Below, one piece after another: positions 17,691 to 24,792 of a DNA stretch of 64,000 nt (its first letter is position 1; each line of letters starts with the position of its first letter). The stretch lies in NCBI GenBank assembly GCA_963788975.1, contig CAWBIJ010000003.1, positions 62,001 through 126,000 of the forward strand, given 5' to 3'. A model generated the notes under the pieces. That model worked only from the letters and a program-made list of their open reading frames with translations. It searched no databases and had not been told where the DNA came from. The translations under genes and the position numbers were made by a program. The stretch comes from VRUE01 sp963788975 (GTDB lineage Bacteria > Actinomycetota > Thermoleophilia > Solirubrobacterales > 70-9).

Positions 17691-18590
17691 ATGAGCGGCG
17701 CCGAGACCGTCGTAGTCGCCGCGCAGCGACCAGCAGCACTGACCGTCCTGCGGGACTACGTCACGCTGACCAAGCCGAAGGTGCAGTCGCTACTGCTGCT
17801 GACCACGATCACGACGATGTACGTGGCCGGCGATCCCTCGCTCGGCCTCGTCCTCCTCACCTGCCTCGGCGGCGCCCTCTCAGCGGGCGGCGCCGGTGCG
17901 ATCAACCACGCGGTCGACCGTGACATCGACCGCACGATGGCGCGCACGGCAGATCGGCCGGTAGCCAGCGGCCGAGTCTCGCCGGGAGCGGCGATCGCCT
18001 TCGGCGCTGCGCTCGGCTTGGCGTCGTTCACGCTGCTCTCGCTGACCGTCAACCCCCTCGCCGCATCGCTCTCGCTGTCCGGGCTGTTCGGCTACGTCTT
18101 CGTCTACACGCTGTGGCTGAAGCGCCGCACTCCGCAGAACATCGTGATCGGCGGCGCCGCCGGCGCGGTGCCTCCGCTGGTCGCCTGGGCAGCGGTGACC
18201 GGAGGGCTCAGCGGCACCGCCTTCTACCTCTTCGCGATCGTCTTCTTCTGGACGCCGCCCCACTTCTGGGCGCTCTCACTGCTGATGAAGGACGAGTACG
18301 CGAAGGCCGGCGTGCCGATGCTGCCAGTCGTCCGCGGCGAGGACGAGACGCGCCGCCAGATCCTCCTCTACACCGTGCTGCTCTACGCGGTGACCCAGCT
18401 GCCCTTCTGCGCCGGCGCCTTCGGGGTCGAGTACCTGGTCGCCTCGATGAGCCTCGGGGCCGCCTTCATCTACTTTGCGGTGCGGCTGCTGCGCAGCGGC
18501 GAGCGGAGCTGGGCCCTGCGCACCTACCTCTTCTCGCTCGCCTACCTGGCGCTGCTCTTCCTGGCGATGCCGCTCGACCGGGTGCTCTAG
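17691..18590 (+). CDS. ctaB: Heme O synthase (protoheme IX farnesyltransferase)
   Basis: 299-aa polytopic UbiA-family prenyltransferase that attaches a farnesyl group to heme b, making heme O for oxidases. The prenyl-diphosphate Asp motif is NHAVDRDIDRTMART (about residues 68-82), and the second conserved segment is FFWTPPHFWALSLLMKDEY. The start ATG lies 6 bp after the subunit I homologue stop. Although placed with the degenerate oxidase, its product is needed by the canonical aa3 oxidase elsewhere in the window. Confidence 0.94.
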   Translation: MSGAETVVVAAQRPAALTVLRDYVTLTKPKVQSLLLLTTITTMYVAGDPSLGLVLLTCLGGALSAGGAGAINHAVDRDIDRTMARTADRPVASGRVSPGAAIAFGAALGLASFTLLSLTVNPLAASLSLSGLFGYVFVYTLWLKRRTPQNIVIGGAAGAVPPLVAWAAVTGGLSGTAFYLFAIVFFWTPPHFWALSLLMKDEYAKAGVPMLPVVRGEDETRRQILLYTVLLYAVTQLPFCAGAFGVEYLVASMSLGAAFIYFAVRLLRSGERSWALRTYLFSLAYLALLFLAMPLDRVL

Positions 18591-18603
18591 TAGAAATCCG
18601 GCC

Positions 18604-18717
18604 ATGGATCGCCAGACGGCAAAAAAGAACATGACCTCGGCCCTGGTCGCCGGGGGCATCGCCGCCGCGATCTTCGCCCTCTGCTTCGTGGCCGCGACCC
18701 TCTACATCGCCTCATGA
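18604..18717 (+). CDS. 37-aa single-span membrane protein in the oxidase operon
   Basis: Short open frame starting at an ATG 13 bp after ctaB: a basic N-terminus (MDRQTAKKNMTS) and one hydrophobic span from about residue 13 to 36. Its stop overlaps the next start by 4 bp. Size and position resemble small accessory subunits of heme-copper oxidases, but no family is recognised. Confidence 0.65.
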   Translation: MDRQTAKKNMTSALVAGGIAAAIFALCFVAATLYIAS

Positions 18718-19004
18718 GCGCAGAGCGGAGCGTTCCCGAGCCCGGCGAGCTGGTCTACCGGCCGCAGTCCTCCTGGCTGCCGGCCATCCTCGCCTTCGCC
18801 CTGGCGCTTGCCGTCTGCGGGATCTTCGCCCCGTTCATGGTGCCTGGGTGGATCTACTCGGCGATCGGCATCGTGACCGCCCTGGTGGTCCTCCGCAGGA
18901 TGACTCGCGGCGCAATCCGCGAGTACTTCCGCCTCCCCCGCAATCAGCGCGTGCGCGGCGCAGTGCTGCCAGTCGAAACGATCTCCCCGCCACATAAGGG
19001 CTGA
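18714..19004 (+). CDS. Two-span membrane protein, cytochrome oxidase subunit IV-like
   Basis: 96-aa protein with two membrane helices (about residues 21-40 and 43-60) followed by a basic cytoplasmic tail. Actinobacterial aa3 and bc1-aa3 loci often encode a similar small subunit IV; the assignment here rests on size, topology and position only. It overlaps the 37-aa gene by 4 bp. Its stop codon lies within the following hairpin. Confidence 0.6.
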   Translation: MSAERSVPEPGELVYRPQSSWLPAILAFALALAVCGIFAPFMVPGWIYSAIGIVTALVVLRRMTRGAIREYFRLPRNQRVRGAVLPVETISPPHKG

Positions 19005-19020
19005 GGCCAGCCTCAGCCCT
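18997..19020. terminator. Hairpin between convergent genes, probable bidirectional terminator
   Basis: A perfect 10-bp stem (18997-19006 with 19011-19020) and a 4-base loop lie at the end of the oxidase operon and immediately before the stop of the convergent CBS gene. No long T-run follows. Confidence 0.65.
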
Positions 19021-19422
19021 CTATTCCGGCGTCATCCCGGATGTCGCGCCCTCAGATGTCCAGACTTTGACGATGTCGCGCATCGAGAGCACGCCGACCA
19101 GCTCTGCGTCGTCGTAGACGACGAGGTGGCGGATGCCGCGGCGCGCCATCTCGGCCGCGGCGCGCTCCAGGCTCCAGTCGGGCGAGGCCGCGATCACGCT
19201 GTCGCTCATGTGGTCGGCGACCCGCTCGGCGTCGGGGTCATCACCGGCGCCGACCGAGAGCAGGATGTCGCGCTCGGTGACGATGCAGGGCACCGGTGTC
19301 TCGTCGTCGCTGACCAGCGCCGCGCCGATCCCTTTGTCCGCCATCATCGCCGCCGCCTCTCGCAGCGTGTGCGAAGGGCCGACGGTGAGCACCACCTCTG
19401 ACATCCCGTCCCGTACCCGCAT
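19021..19422 (-). CDS. CBS-domain pair protein
   Basis: 133-aa protein made almost only of two CBS motifs (about residues 1-57 and 68-125), a Bateman module that binds adenine nucleotides and regulates partner proteins. Characteristic stretches are PSHTLREAAAMMADKGIGAA with VTERDIL, and RHLVVYDDAELVGVLSMRDI. It has no fused effector domain, so the partner is unknown. It is transcribed towards the oxidase operon. Confidence 0.88.
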   Translation of the reverse strand: MRVRDGMSEVVLTVGPSHTLREAAAMMADKGIGAALVSDDETPVPCIVTERDILLSVGAGDDPDAERVADHMSDSVIAASPDWSLERAAAEMARRGIRHLVVYDDAELVGVLSMRDIVKVWTSEGATSGMTPE

Positions 19423-19551
19423 CTGCGCTCCTTCCCCGCGTCACCGCGAGATCGTGTGAATCGCCTCAAGCCTACCCATCCATCCCAGTCCTCGCCAGGC
19501 ATCTTTTCGCGAGTCCTGGGCATATAGACTCCGGCGCGCCCAGCGCCGTGT

Positions 19552-20244
19552 ATGCCTAACTCAATTCGCCCAACCCGCCTGCTGCTCGCCCTCGCCGTCG
19601 TGGTCGCCGTCGCGCTGACCGCCTCCGGCTGCGGCACGAGCAGCGCGGACGAGGAGCGCGGCCGAGTGCTCTTCAAACAGAAATGCGGCACCTGCCACAT
19701 CATGGCCCAGGCGGGCACGAGCGGCACGATCGGGCCCGACCTCGACGACGCCTTCGGCCCAGCGCGCGCCGCCGGCGAGACAGGCAGCACGATCGAAGGC
19801 GTGGTCAAGGCCCAGGTCGAGAACCCGCGGCCCATAACCGACAACCCGGCGGTCTCGATGCCGGCCGACATCGTCGAGGGACAGGATCTCGAAGACGTCG
19901 CCGCCTACATCGGCGAGTACGCGGGCGTGCCCGGCGCGGCGCCCCCGACCGTACCCGGCGGCCCCGGCGCCCAAGTCTTCGCAAACAACGGCTGCGGTGG
20001 CTGCCACACGCTCGCCGCGGCCAAATCGGGTGGCGTAACCGGCCCCAACCTCGACGATGTCCTACCCGGACAGAGCGCCGCGATGATCCACAAATCGATC
20101 GTCGACCCAAACTCGGTCCTCGCCAAAGGCTATCCGGCAAACGTGATGCCGCCGACCTACGAAACCGCGCTCAGCCCGAAAGAACTGGAAGACCTCGTCG
20201 CCTACCTGGTCAAATCGACCAGCGGCAAATCCAAAGCCGGCTGA
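19552..20244 (+). CDS. Diheme cytochrome c lipoprotein
   Basis: 230-aa exported protein. A signal peptide with lipobox (ALTASGC, Cys about 27) precedes two cytochrome c domains, with heme-binding motifs CGTCH (about residue 45) and CGGCH (about 149). Axial Met candidates lie in VSMPADIVEG and NVMPPTYETAL. Such membrane-tethered c-type cytochromes pass electrons to the CuA of aa3 oxidases, so the likely partner is the canonical oxidase at 23-27.5 kb rather than the adjacent CuA-less homologue. A 129-bp gap upstream leaves room for its own promoter. Confidence 0.9.
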   Translation: MPNSIRPTRLLLALAVVVAVALTASGCGTSSADEERGRVLFKQKCGTCHIMAQAGTSGTIGPDLDDAFGPARAAGETGSTIEGVVKAQVENPRPITDNPAVSMPADIVEGQDLEDVAAYIGEYAGVPGAAPPTVPGGPGAQVFANNGCGGCHTLAAAKSGGVTGPNLDDVLPGQSAAMIHKSIVDPNSVLAKGYPANVMPPTYETALSPKELEDLVAYLVKSTSGKSKAG

Positions 20245-20296
20245 GCCCGCCCGCGGCGGCGACCCGACTGTCGCTGGCATCATCCGTCGACTACCG

Positions 20297-21268
20297 ATGC
20301 GTGAGCGCCTAGAGATCACGCCGCAGCTCTACGCCAAGGTGACGATCGTCGCCTTGGCAGCCCTCTCTCTGATCGTGCTTACCGGCGCTGGGGTGCGGCT
20401 GACCGGCTCCGGCCTTGGCTGCCCCGACTGGCCGAAGTGCTACGGGAAAACAGTGCCACCGCTCGACACCCACGCAGTGATCGAGTACGGCAATCGCCTC
20501 CTCACCGGCTTCGTCGGCCTCGCCGTGATCGCCGCCAGCGCCCTCGCCTGGCTGCGGCGGCCGTTCCGCTGGCACCTCGCCTTCTTCGGCGCGCTGCTGC
20601 CCATGGGGGTGATCGGACAGGCTGTCCTTGGGGCCCTGGTCGTCAAGCACCACCTCGCCCCGGAGCTGGTGATGTGCCACTTCCTGCTCTCGATGCTGCT
20701 GCTCGACGCCGCTTTCGCGCTTGCCTGGTGCGCCCGCTACGAGTTCTGGGAGCGACGACGCTCCTCGGACCGGCTCGGCGTCTGGGCAGTCCGCGCCCTG
20801 GTCCCGCTCGGGCAACTGACGATCCTCGCCGGGACGGTCGCGACCGCCTCGGGCCCTCACGCCGGCGACCACGAAGGTGAGCTGGTCAGGCGGTTCGACT
20901 TCGAGGGCGCCGGCACCTTGGAGTGGGTGGTGCAGCGCCATAGCGCGATCGCCACGGTCTTCGGCTTCGCGGCGATCGGGGTCTGGCTCCTGCTGAGGCG
21001 GCAGGGAGGCGACAGGCGCGCCGTCAGACCCCTCACCGTCGTGATCTGCCTGCTCGGGGTCCAGGGAGCCGTAGGGGGCCTCCAGTGGGCCCTGGAGCTG
21101 CCGGCGGAACTGGTCTGGCTGCACATCGTCCTCGCCACGACCACCTGGCTGGCGATGCTGTGGACGGTTGCCACTGCCGGCCGGCTGGAGCCACGAGGGG
21201 CCGTCGTGGCTCCCAGCGCTGAGACCATGCCGGAGCCGGCCCTGAGCGCCCCCGGCAGGGCCCCCTAG
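20297..21268 (+). CDS. ctaA: Heme A synthase
   Basis: 323-aa polytopic membrane protein of the COX15/CtaA family, which oxidises the C8 methyl of heme O to make heme A. Visible are GVRLTGSGLGCPDWPKCYGK (first extracellular loop with the Cys pair region), conserved His residues in VVKHHLAPELVMCH and VVQRHSAIATVFG, and the C-terminal LVWLHIVLATTTWL. Two internally similar four-helix halves fit the family. It supplies the aa3 oxidase encoded further on. The next gene follows 15 bp later. Confidence 0.92.
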   Translation: MRERLEITPQLYAKVTIVALAALSLIVLTGAGVRLTGSGLGCPDWPKCYGKTVPPLDTHAVIEYGNRLLTGFVGLAVIAASALAWLRRPFRWHLAFFGALLPMGVIGQAVLGALVVKHHLAPELVMCHFLLSMLLLDAAFALAWCARYEFWERRRSSDRLGVWAVRALVPLGQLTILAGTVATASGPHAGDHEGELVRRFDFEGAGTLEWVVQRHSAIATVFGFAAIGVWLLLRRQGGDRRAVRPLTVVICLLGVQGAVGGLQWALELPAELVWLHIVLATTTWLAMLWTVATAGRLEPRGAVVAPSAETMPEPALSAPGRAP

Positions 21269-21283
21269 ACGCGCCCCACGCTG

Positions 21284-22087
21284 ATGCTGCCCTTCGCCGT
21301 CTCGATCGCGACGCTCAGCCTCGCGCAGGCGACGCTGGTCGCCCTGCCTCGTCCCGCTGCCTCCCCCGCCCTCGCGCGGCTCGGCGGTCGTTGGTGGGCG
21401 CTCGTCCCGCCCGGGTCGATCGCGCTCGTGGTCGCAGCGATCGCGCTCGAGTCCGACTCGGCGCAGGTGCTGACCTACGTCGCCCTACTCGCCGTGCCTC
21501 CCCTGGCCGCCCTCGCGCTCGGCGGAGTCATGCGCGGGGCCCGCATCGGGCTGGCGGCGCTCGTCGCTCCGCTCTTCGCGCTCGCCTGGGCCTCCCAGGA
21601 GTCCCTTGCGGGCGAGGGTGCGGCACTGGCGCTCACCGGCCTCGCCTGCGTCAGCCTCGGCTGGCTGCTGGCCTGCGTGGTCCCGCCGCGTTGGCTGAAG
21701 CTGGGGATCTACGCGATGGCGGCAATCGACGCTTGGCTGGTCTCCGCCGAGCTCCTGCAAGAGCCGAACGCGGTTCTCAACGCCGCCTCGCCGGGCAGCC
21801 TGCCGCAACTGCAGTACGCCTCCTTCGGCTCAGCCGTGACCGGGTTCGGCGACCTCTTCCTCGCTGCCACCCTGGGCGCGCTGCTCGCCGCCGACCGGCG
21901 GCTTCAGCTGACCGGTGCCGTCCTGCTCGCAATTCTCGCCCTCAGCTTCGACCTGCTCTTCCTCGCCGCCGACTCGCTGCCGGCAACGGTCCCGGTCGCG
22001 CTCACTCTCGCCGTCCTCGATCTCGGCGGCCGGCGCTGGCCTAAGCCGGCTAGAGCAGCGCCAGGAGCAGCGCGGTCTGGGCGCTGA
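21284..22087 (+). CDS. Polytopic membrane protein of unknown function
   Basis: 267-aa very hydrophobic protein with about eight predicted membrane helices, rich in Ala and Leu. No motif or family is recognised. It starts 15 bp after ctaA and is probably cotranscribed, so a link with heme or oxidase assembly is possible but unproven. Its 3' end overlaps the convergent 22050-22298 gene by 38 bp. Confidence 0.7.
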   Translation: MLPFAVSIATLSLAQATLVALPRPAASPALARLGGRWWALVPPGSIALVVAAIALESDSAQVLTYVALLAVPPLAALALGGVMRGARIGLAALVAPLFALAWASQESLAGEGAALALTGLACVSLGWLLACVVPPRWLKLGIYAMAAIDAWLVSAELLQEPNAVLNAASPGSLPQLQYASFGSAVTGFGDLFLAATLGALLAADRRLQLTGAVLLAILALSFDLLFLAADSLPATVPVALTLAVLDLGGRRWPKPARAAPGAARSGR

Positions 22088-22298
22088 TCAGCCCGACGAA
22101 GGCGGCGAACGCCACCGCGAACAGCTGAATCATGGTCCGTTGCATCAGCTCAAAGCGAGCATCGACTCGGGCTTCAAACGCGTCGAAGCGGGATTCCAGC
22201 GATCCGAAGCGAGCATCCACGCGACGCCCCTGCTCGACGACCTGTTCCTTCAGGTCGTCCATCCGCTCGTCGGTCCAGCTCTCTCGCACAGCCTCCAT
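22050..22298 (-). CDS. Small coiled-coil protein with C-terminal membrane anchor
   Basis: 82-aa protein. Residues 8-52 show heptad-like repeats with recurring R-V/F-D-A-R-F elements (RRVDARFGSLESRFDAFEA), typical of a coiled coil. Residues 56-80 form one membrane helix. It resembles short tail-anchored coiled-coil proteins of unknown role. It overlaps the end of the convergent membrane gene. Confidence 0.65.
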   Translation of the reverse strand: MEAVRESWTDERMDDLKEQVVEQGRRVDARFGSLESRFDAFEARVDARFELMQRTMIQLFAVAFAAFVGLISAQTALLLALL

Positions 22299-22365
22299 AT
22301 TGGCAGACTAGAAGACAGAAAGTTACGTGTGGGCACCTCGATGTGACGATTTCGCAACGACTACA

Positions 22366-23016
22366 TCAGGAAGCCGTGCGCTCGGCGGAGAGATCCACCA
22401 CGACATGGGTGATCGGCAGGTTGATCTGCTCACGGGCCTGTTCGACCACCCCGTGCTCCAGCCAGCGCGAGCGCTCCGGCGGATGGGTCGAGATCACGAT
22501 CTCGTCAGCGGGAAAGGTGCGCAGCGCATCCTCGATCGCAACGTTGGGGTCTGAGTCGCCGATCTCTCCCCTCCCCTTCAGCCCGAGCTCGTCGATCGCG
22601 ATCAGCGAGAGCTCCATGCGCTGGCGCGCCAGCTCGATCGCTTCGTCGATCGCAGAGGCCCAGTGCGCCGCCCGCGAGCCGGCCAGCGCCGGCGTGATCA
22701 CGAGAATCTCGCAGTCCCGACCGTGGCATCGATTGCCGATCTCCTCCAGCAGCTCGCCACCGCCGACCGTCTCGTTGGCGACGACCAGCACCCGGTGCTT
22801 GCCGTCGCCGCCGCGGGTGACCTCGACCGTGCGTGGCAATGATCCCCGCGAGCTGCGGTAGGCGATCCCCGCTCCGAACCCGATCAACGCCGCCGCGAGG
22901 ACGACTCCAAAGACCGGCCGCGTCAGCAGCGTCAGCACGATCACCGCCACGGCCCCCGCGCCGATCACGACCACCCACCGAAAAGCGTCAGCCTCCGACC
23001 TAAGAGGGTTGTGCAT
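22366..23016 (-). CDS. Membrane-anchored UspA-like protein
   Basis: 216-aa protein: two hydrophobic helices (about residues 13-31 and 34-48), then a cytoplasmic Rossmann-like domain (about 70-213) resembling a universal stress protein, with HRVLVVANETVGGGELLEE and the end motif EIVISTHPPERSRWLEHGVV. A related C-terminal motif (EVLISTFAGETSRWLEEDLI) occurs in the larger protein at 23914-24792, so the two share a domain. It lies just downstream of the subunit III gene and the structured element. Confidence 0.7.
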   Translation of the reverse strand: MHNPLRSEADAFRWVVVIGAGAVAVIVLTLLTRPVFGVVLAAALIGFGAGIAYRSSRGSLPRTVEVTRGGDGKHRVLVVANETVGGGELLEEIGNRCHGRDCEILVITPALAGSRAAHWASAIDEAIELARQRMELSLIAIDELGLKGRGEIGDSDPNVAIEDALRTFPADEIVISTHPPERSRWLEHGVVEQAREQINLPITHVVVDLSAERTAS

Positions 23017-23048
23017 AACCCCAGTGTTACCCCTGGGGCGGCGAAATC

Positions 23049-23121
23049 AAGCCTGGCTAGGACGCAGGGAGCGTGGCGTGCTCTGCACGCGAGCGACCGA
23101 GGACGACGCCAGGCGCAGGTT
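23049..23121 (+). repeat. Structured intergenic element, short form, copy 2
   Basis: Carries the same AGGACGCAGGGAG and CGACCGAGGAC strands as the long form around a 6-bp GCGTGC/GCACGC hairpin, closed by GCCTGGC and GCCAGGC. It differs from copy 3 at about three positions across 70 bases. It fills the gap between two minus-strand genes. Confidence 0.75.
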
Positions 23122-23129
23122 GCGCCGTC

Positions 23130-23753
23130 TCAGAGGATGTAAACCGAGACGTAGACGATGATCCACATCACGTCGACGAAGTGCCAGTAGATGCCTGGCA
23201 CCTCAACTCCGAGGTGATCCTCCGCGGCAGGCCCGAAATGACCACGGAAAGCGCGGATCGTGGCGAAACTGAGGAGGGCGAGGCCGACGAAGACGTGGGC
23301 GCCATGCAGGCCGGTGAGGCCGTAGAAGATCGAGCCGAAGGCGAGATCGCGGGCGGCGAAGCCGATGTGCGCGTACTCGTTGATCTGAATAAAGAGGAAG
23401 GTGGCGCCGAGAAGAAGGGTGAGAACCAGGCCCAGCTTCAGCCCAGTGCGGTTCCCCTTGCGCACCGACTCAAGCGCGTAGTGGATGGTGAAGCTCGAAG
23501 AGACGAGGATCGCGGTGTTGATTCCAGCCACTGCGACCGGTAGCTCGTAAGGCTCGGGCGGCCAGCTCGGCGGGTCGACAACCACGCGGAGGAAGAAGTA
23601 GGCGGCGAAGAAGGCGCCGAACAGCATCACCTCGGAGACGATGAAGAGCAGGATCCCCAGGGTCTGGCGATCGATCCGCGAGCTCTGGTGGGCCTCGGGC
23701 GGGCCGTGGTGCTCGTCGTGGGAGTGGCCCAGGGCGACGGTGGCGCTCTCCAT
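23130..23753 (-). CDS. ctaE: Cytochrome c oxidase subunit III
   Basis: 207-aa membrane protein with five helices, matching subunit III of aa3 oxidases: GILLFIVSEVMLFGAFFAAY (about residue 32), the Glu-containing helix, GLTGLHGAHVFVGL, and the end VPGIYWHFVDVMWIIVYVSVY. The five-helix form, lacking the first two helices of the longer subunits, is common in bacteria. The ATG at 23753 gives the usual short His-rich N-terminus (GHSHDEHHG). It belongs to the canonical oxidase cluster 23.1-27.5 kb on the minus strand. Confidence 0.93.
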   Translation of the reverse strand: MESATVALGHSHDEHHGPPEAHQSSRIDRQTLGILLFIVSEVMLFGAFFAAYFFLRVVVDPPSWPPEPYELPVAVAGINTAILVSSSFTIHYALESVRKGNRTGLKLGLVLTLLLGATFLFIQINEYAHIGFAARDLAFGSIFYGLTGLHGAHVFVGLALLSFATIRAFRGHFGPAAEDHLGVEVPGIYWHFVDVMWIIVYVSVYIL

Positions 23754-23913
23754 CAGTGCCGCCTCCCGTGGGTACGGCCCGGCTCTGACGAGTGGCTGGG
23801 CGTGACTGGCAAGTCCGGTGAACGAAGGCGATGCAGCGCATCGACGAGTTCGCTGGACGCCGCCAGGCACGTCCAGATGCCGTCAGAACGGGGTGTACTC
23901 GCGTGAGTCGGCA

Positions 23914-24792
23914 CTAAGCCGTCTCCTCTCCCTCGGCAACGGCGGCGGCCACAGCGGCCGCCGGCCTGCCGACCTCGAGGTGCTCGACGGTCTTGTCGGT
24001 GATCTCGCGAACCCGGCCGATCAGGTCCTCCTCGAGCCAGCGCGAGGTCTCGCCGGCAAATGTCGAGATCAGCACCTCGTCAATTCGGTAGTGCTCGATC
24101 GCGTTTCTCACAGCATGGAAGGGATCGGGGCTCATCGGTTGCCCGGTGGCGTCGATGTCGGCGCGGTAGAGCTCGGCAAGGGTCGAGGCGAGGTCGCGCA
24201 CCACCTCCGACTCCGAGACGTCGTCGGAGCGGGGGCAGATGACCGTGAAGCGGTGCGGATGGCCCGCGGCTCGTTCCTTCAGCCGGGTGACCAGGTCCGG
24301 GGCCGCAACCGTCTGGGTGGCGACGACCAAAGTGTGGTTGACCTCCCAGCTGACCGCGTCGTCTTCGATCCGCACCGGGATGTGGGTGACGGCGATGTCC
24401 GGCTCGAAGCGAGCCCGCGCCCACTCCACCAGGTCCTTGCGAGTCAGCCCGAAACGAGTCTCGGAGAGGCAGGAGAGCAGCACCTCGCCGGGGTCATGGG
24501 CGCGCACGGCGTCATCCAGGGCGAGCGCTGGATCGGGATCCATCACCTCACCGATCGAGTCGATTCCGTACTCGGAGAGGACCGACATCGTCACCTCGAC
24601 CCGCGCCCGCGCAGCGTCGCGCAGTTCACCGGGCTCGACGACCTGACCGACGGCCGGCTGGTTCTGCGGTGCCGCGACGGCGACGAAGGGAACCTGCTCG
24701 GCCCGCTCCTGAACCGCCTGCAGCAACTTGCGGCCGCCCGCGACCTCGTTGAGGAAGACGAGCAGGGGTCGGGCGTCGGACGTGGGGCTCAT
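23914..24792 (-). CDS. Tandem UspA-like domain protein in the oxidase operon
   Basis: 292-aa soluble protein with two Rossmann-like halves, both resembling universal stress protein folds: an N-terminal one (PLLVFLNEVAGGRKLLQAV through VLLSCLSETRF) and a C-terminal one (HTLVVATQTVAAPDLV through EVLISTFAGETSRWL). Its ATG overlaps the ctaD stop by 4 bp, so it is translationally coupled to the oxidase. The role is not known; nucleotide binding is possible, although a clear G-x2-G-x9-G ATP loop was not identified. Confidence 0.7.
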   Translation of the reverse strand: MSPTSDARPLLVFLNEVAGGRKLLQAVQERAEQVPFVAVAAPQNQPAVGQVVEPGELRDAARARVEVTMSVLSEYGIDSIGEVMDPDPALALDDAVRAHDPGEVLLSCLSETRFGLTRKDLVEWARARFEPDIAVTHIPVRIEDDAVSWEVNHTLVVATQTVAAPDLVTRLKERAAGHPHRFTVICPRSDDVSESEVVRDLASTLAELYRADIDATGQPMSPDPFHAVRNAIEHYRIDEVLISTFAGETSRWLEEDLIGRVREITDKTVEHLEVGRPAAAVAAAVAEGEETA

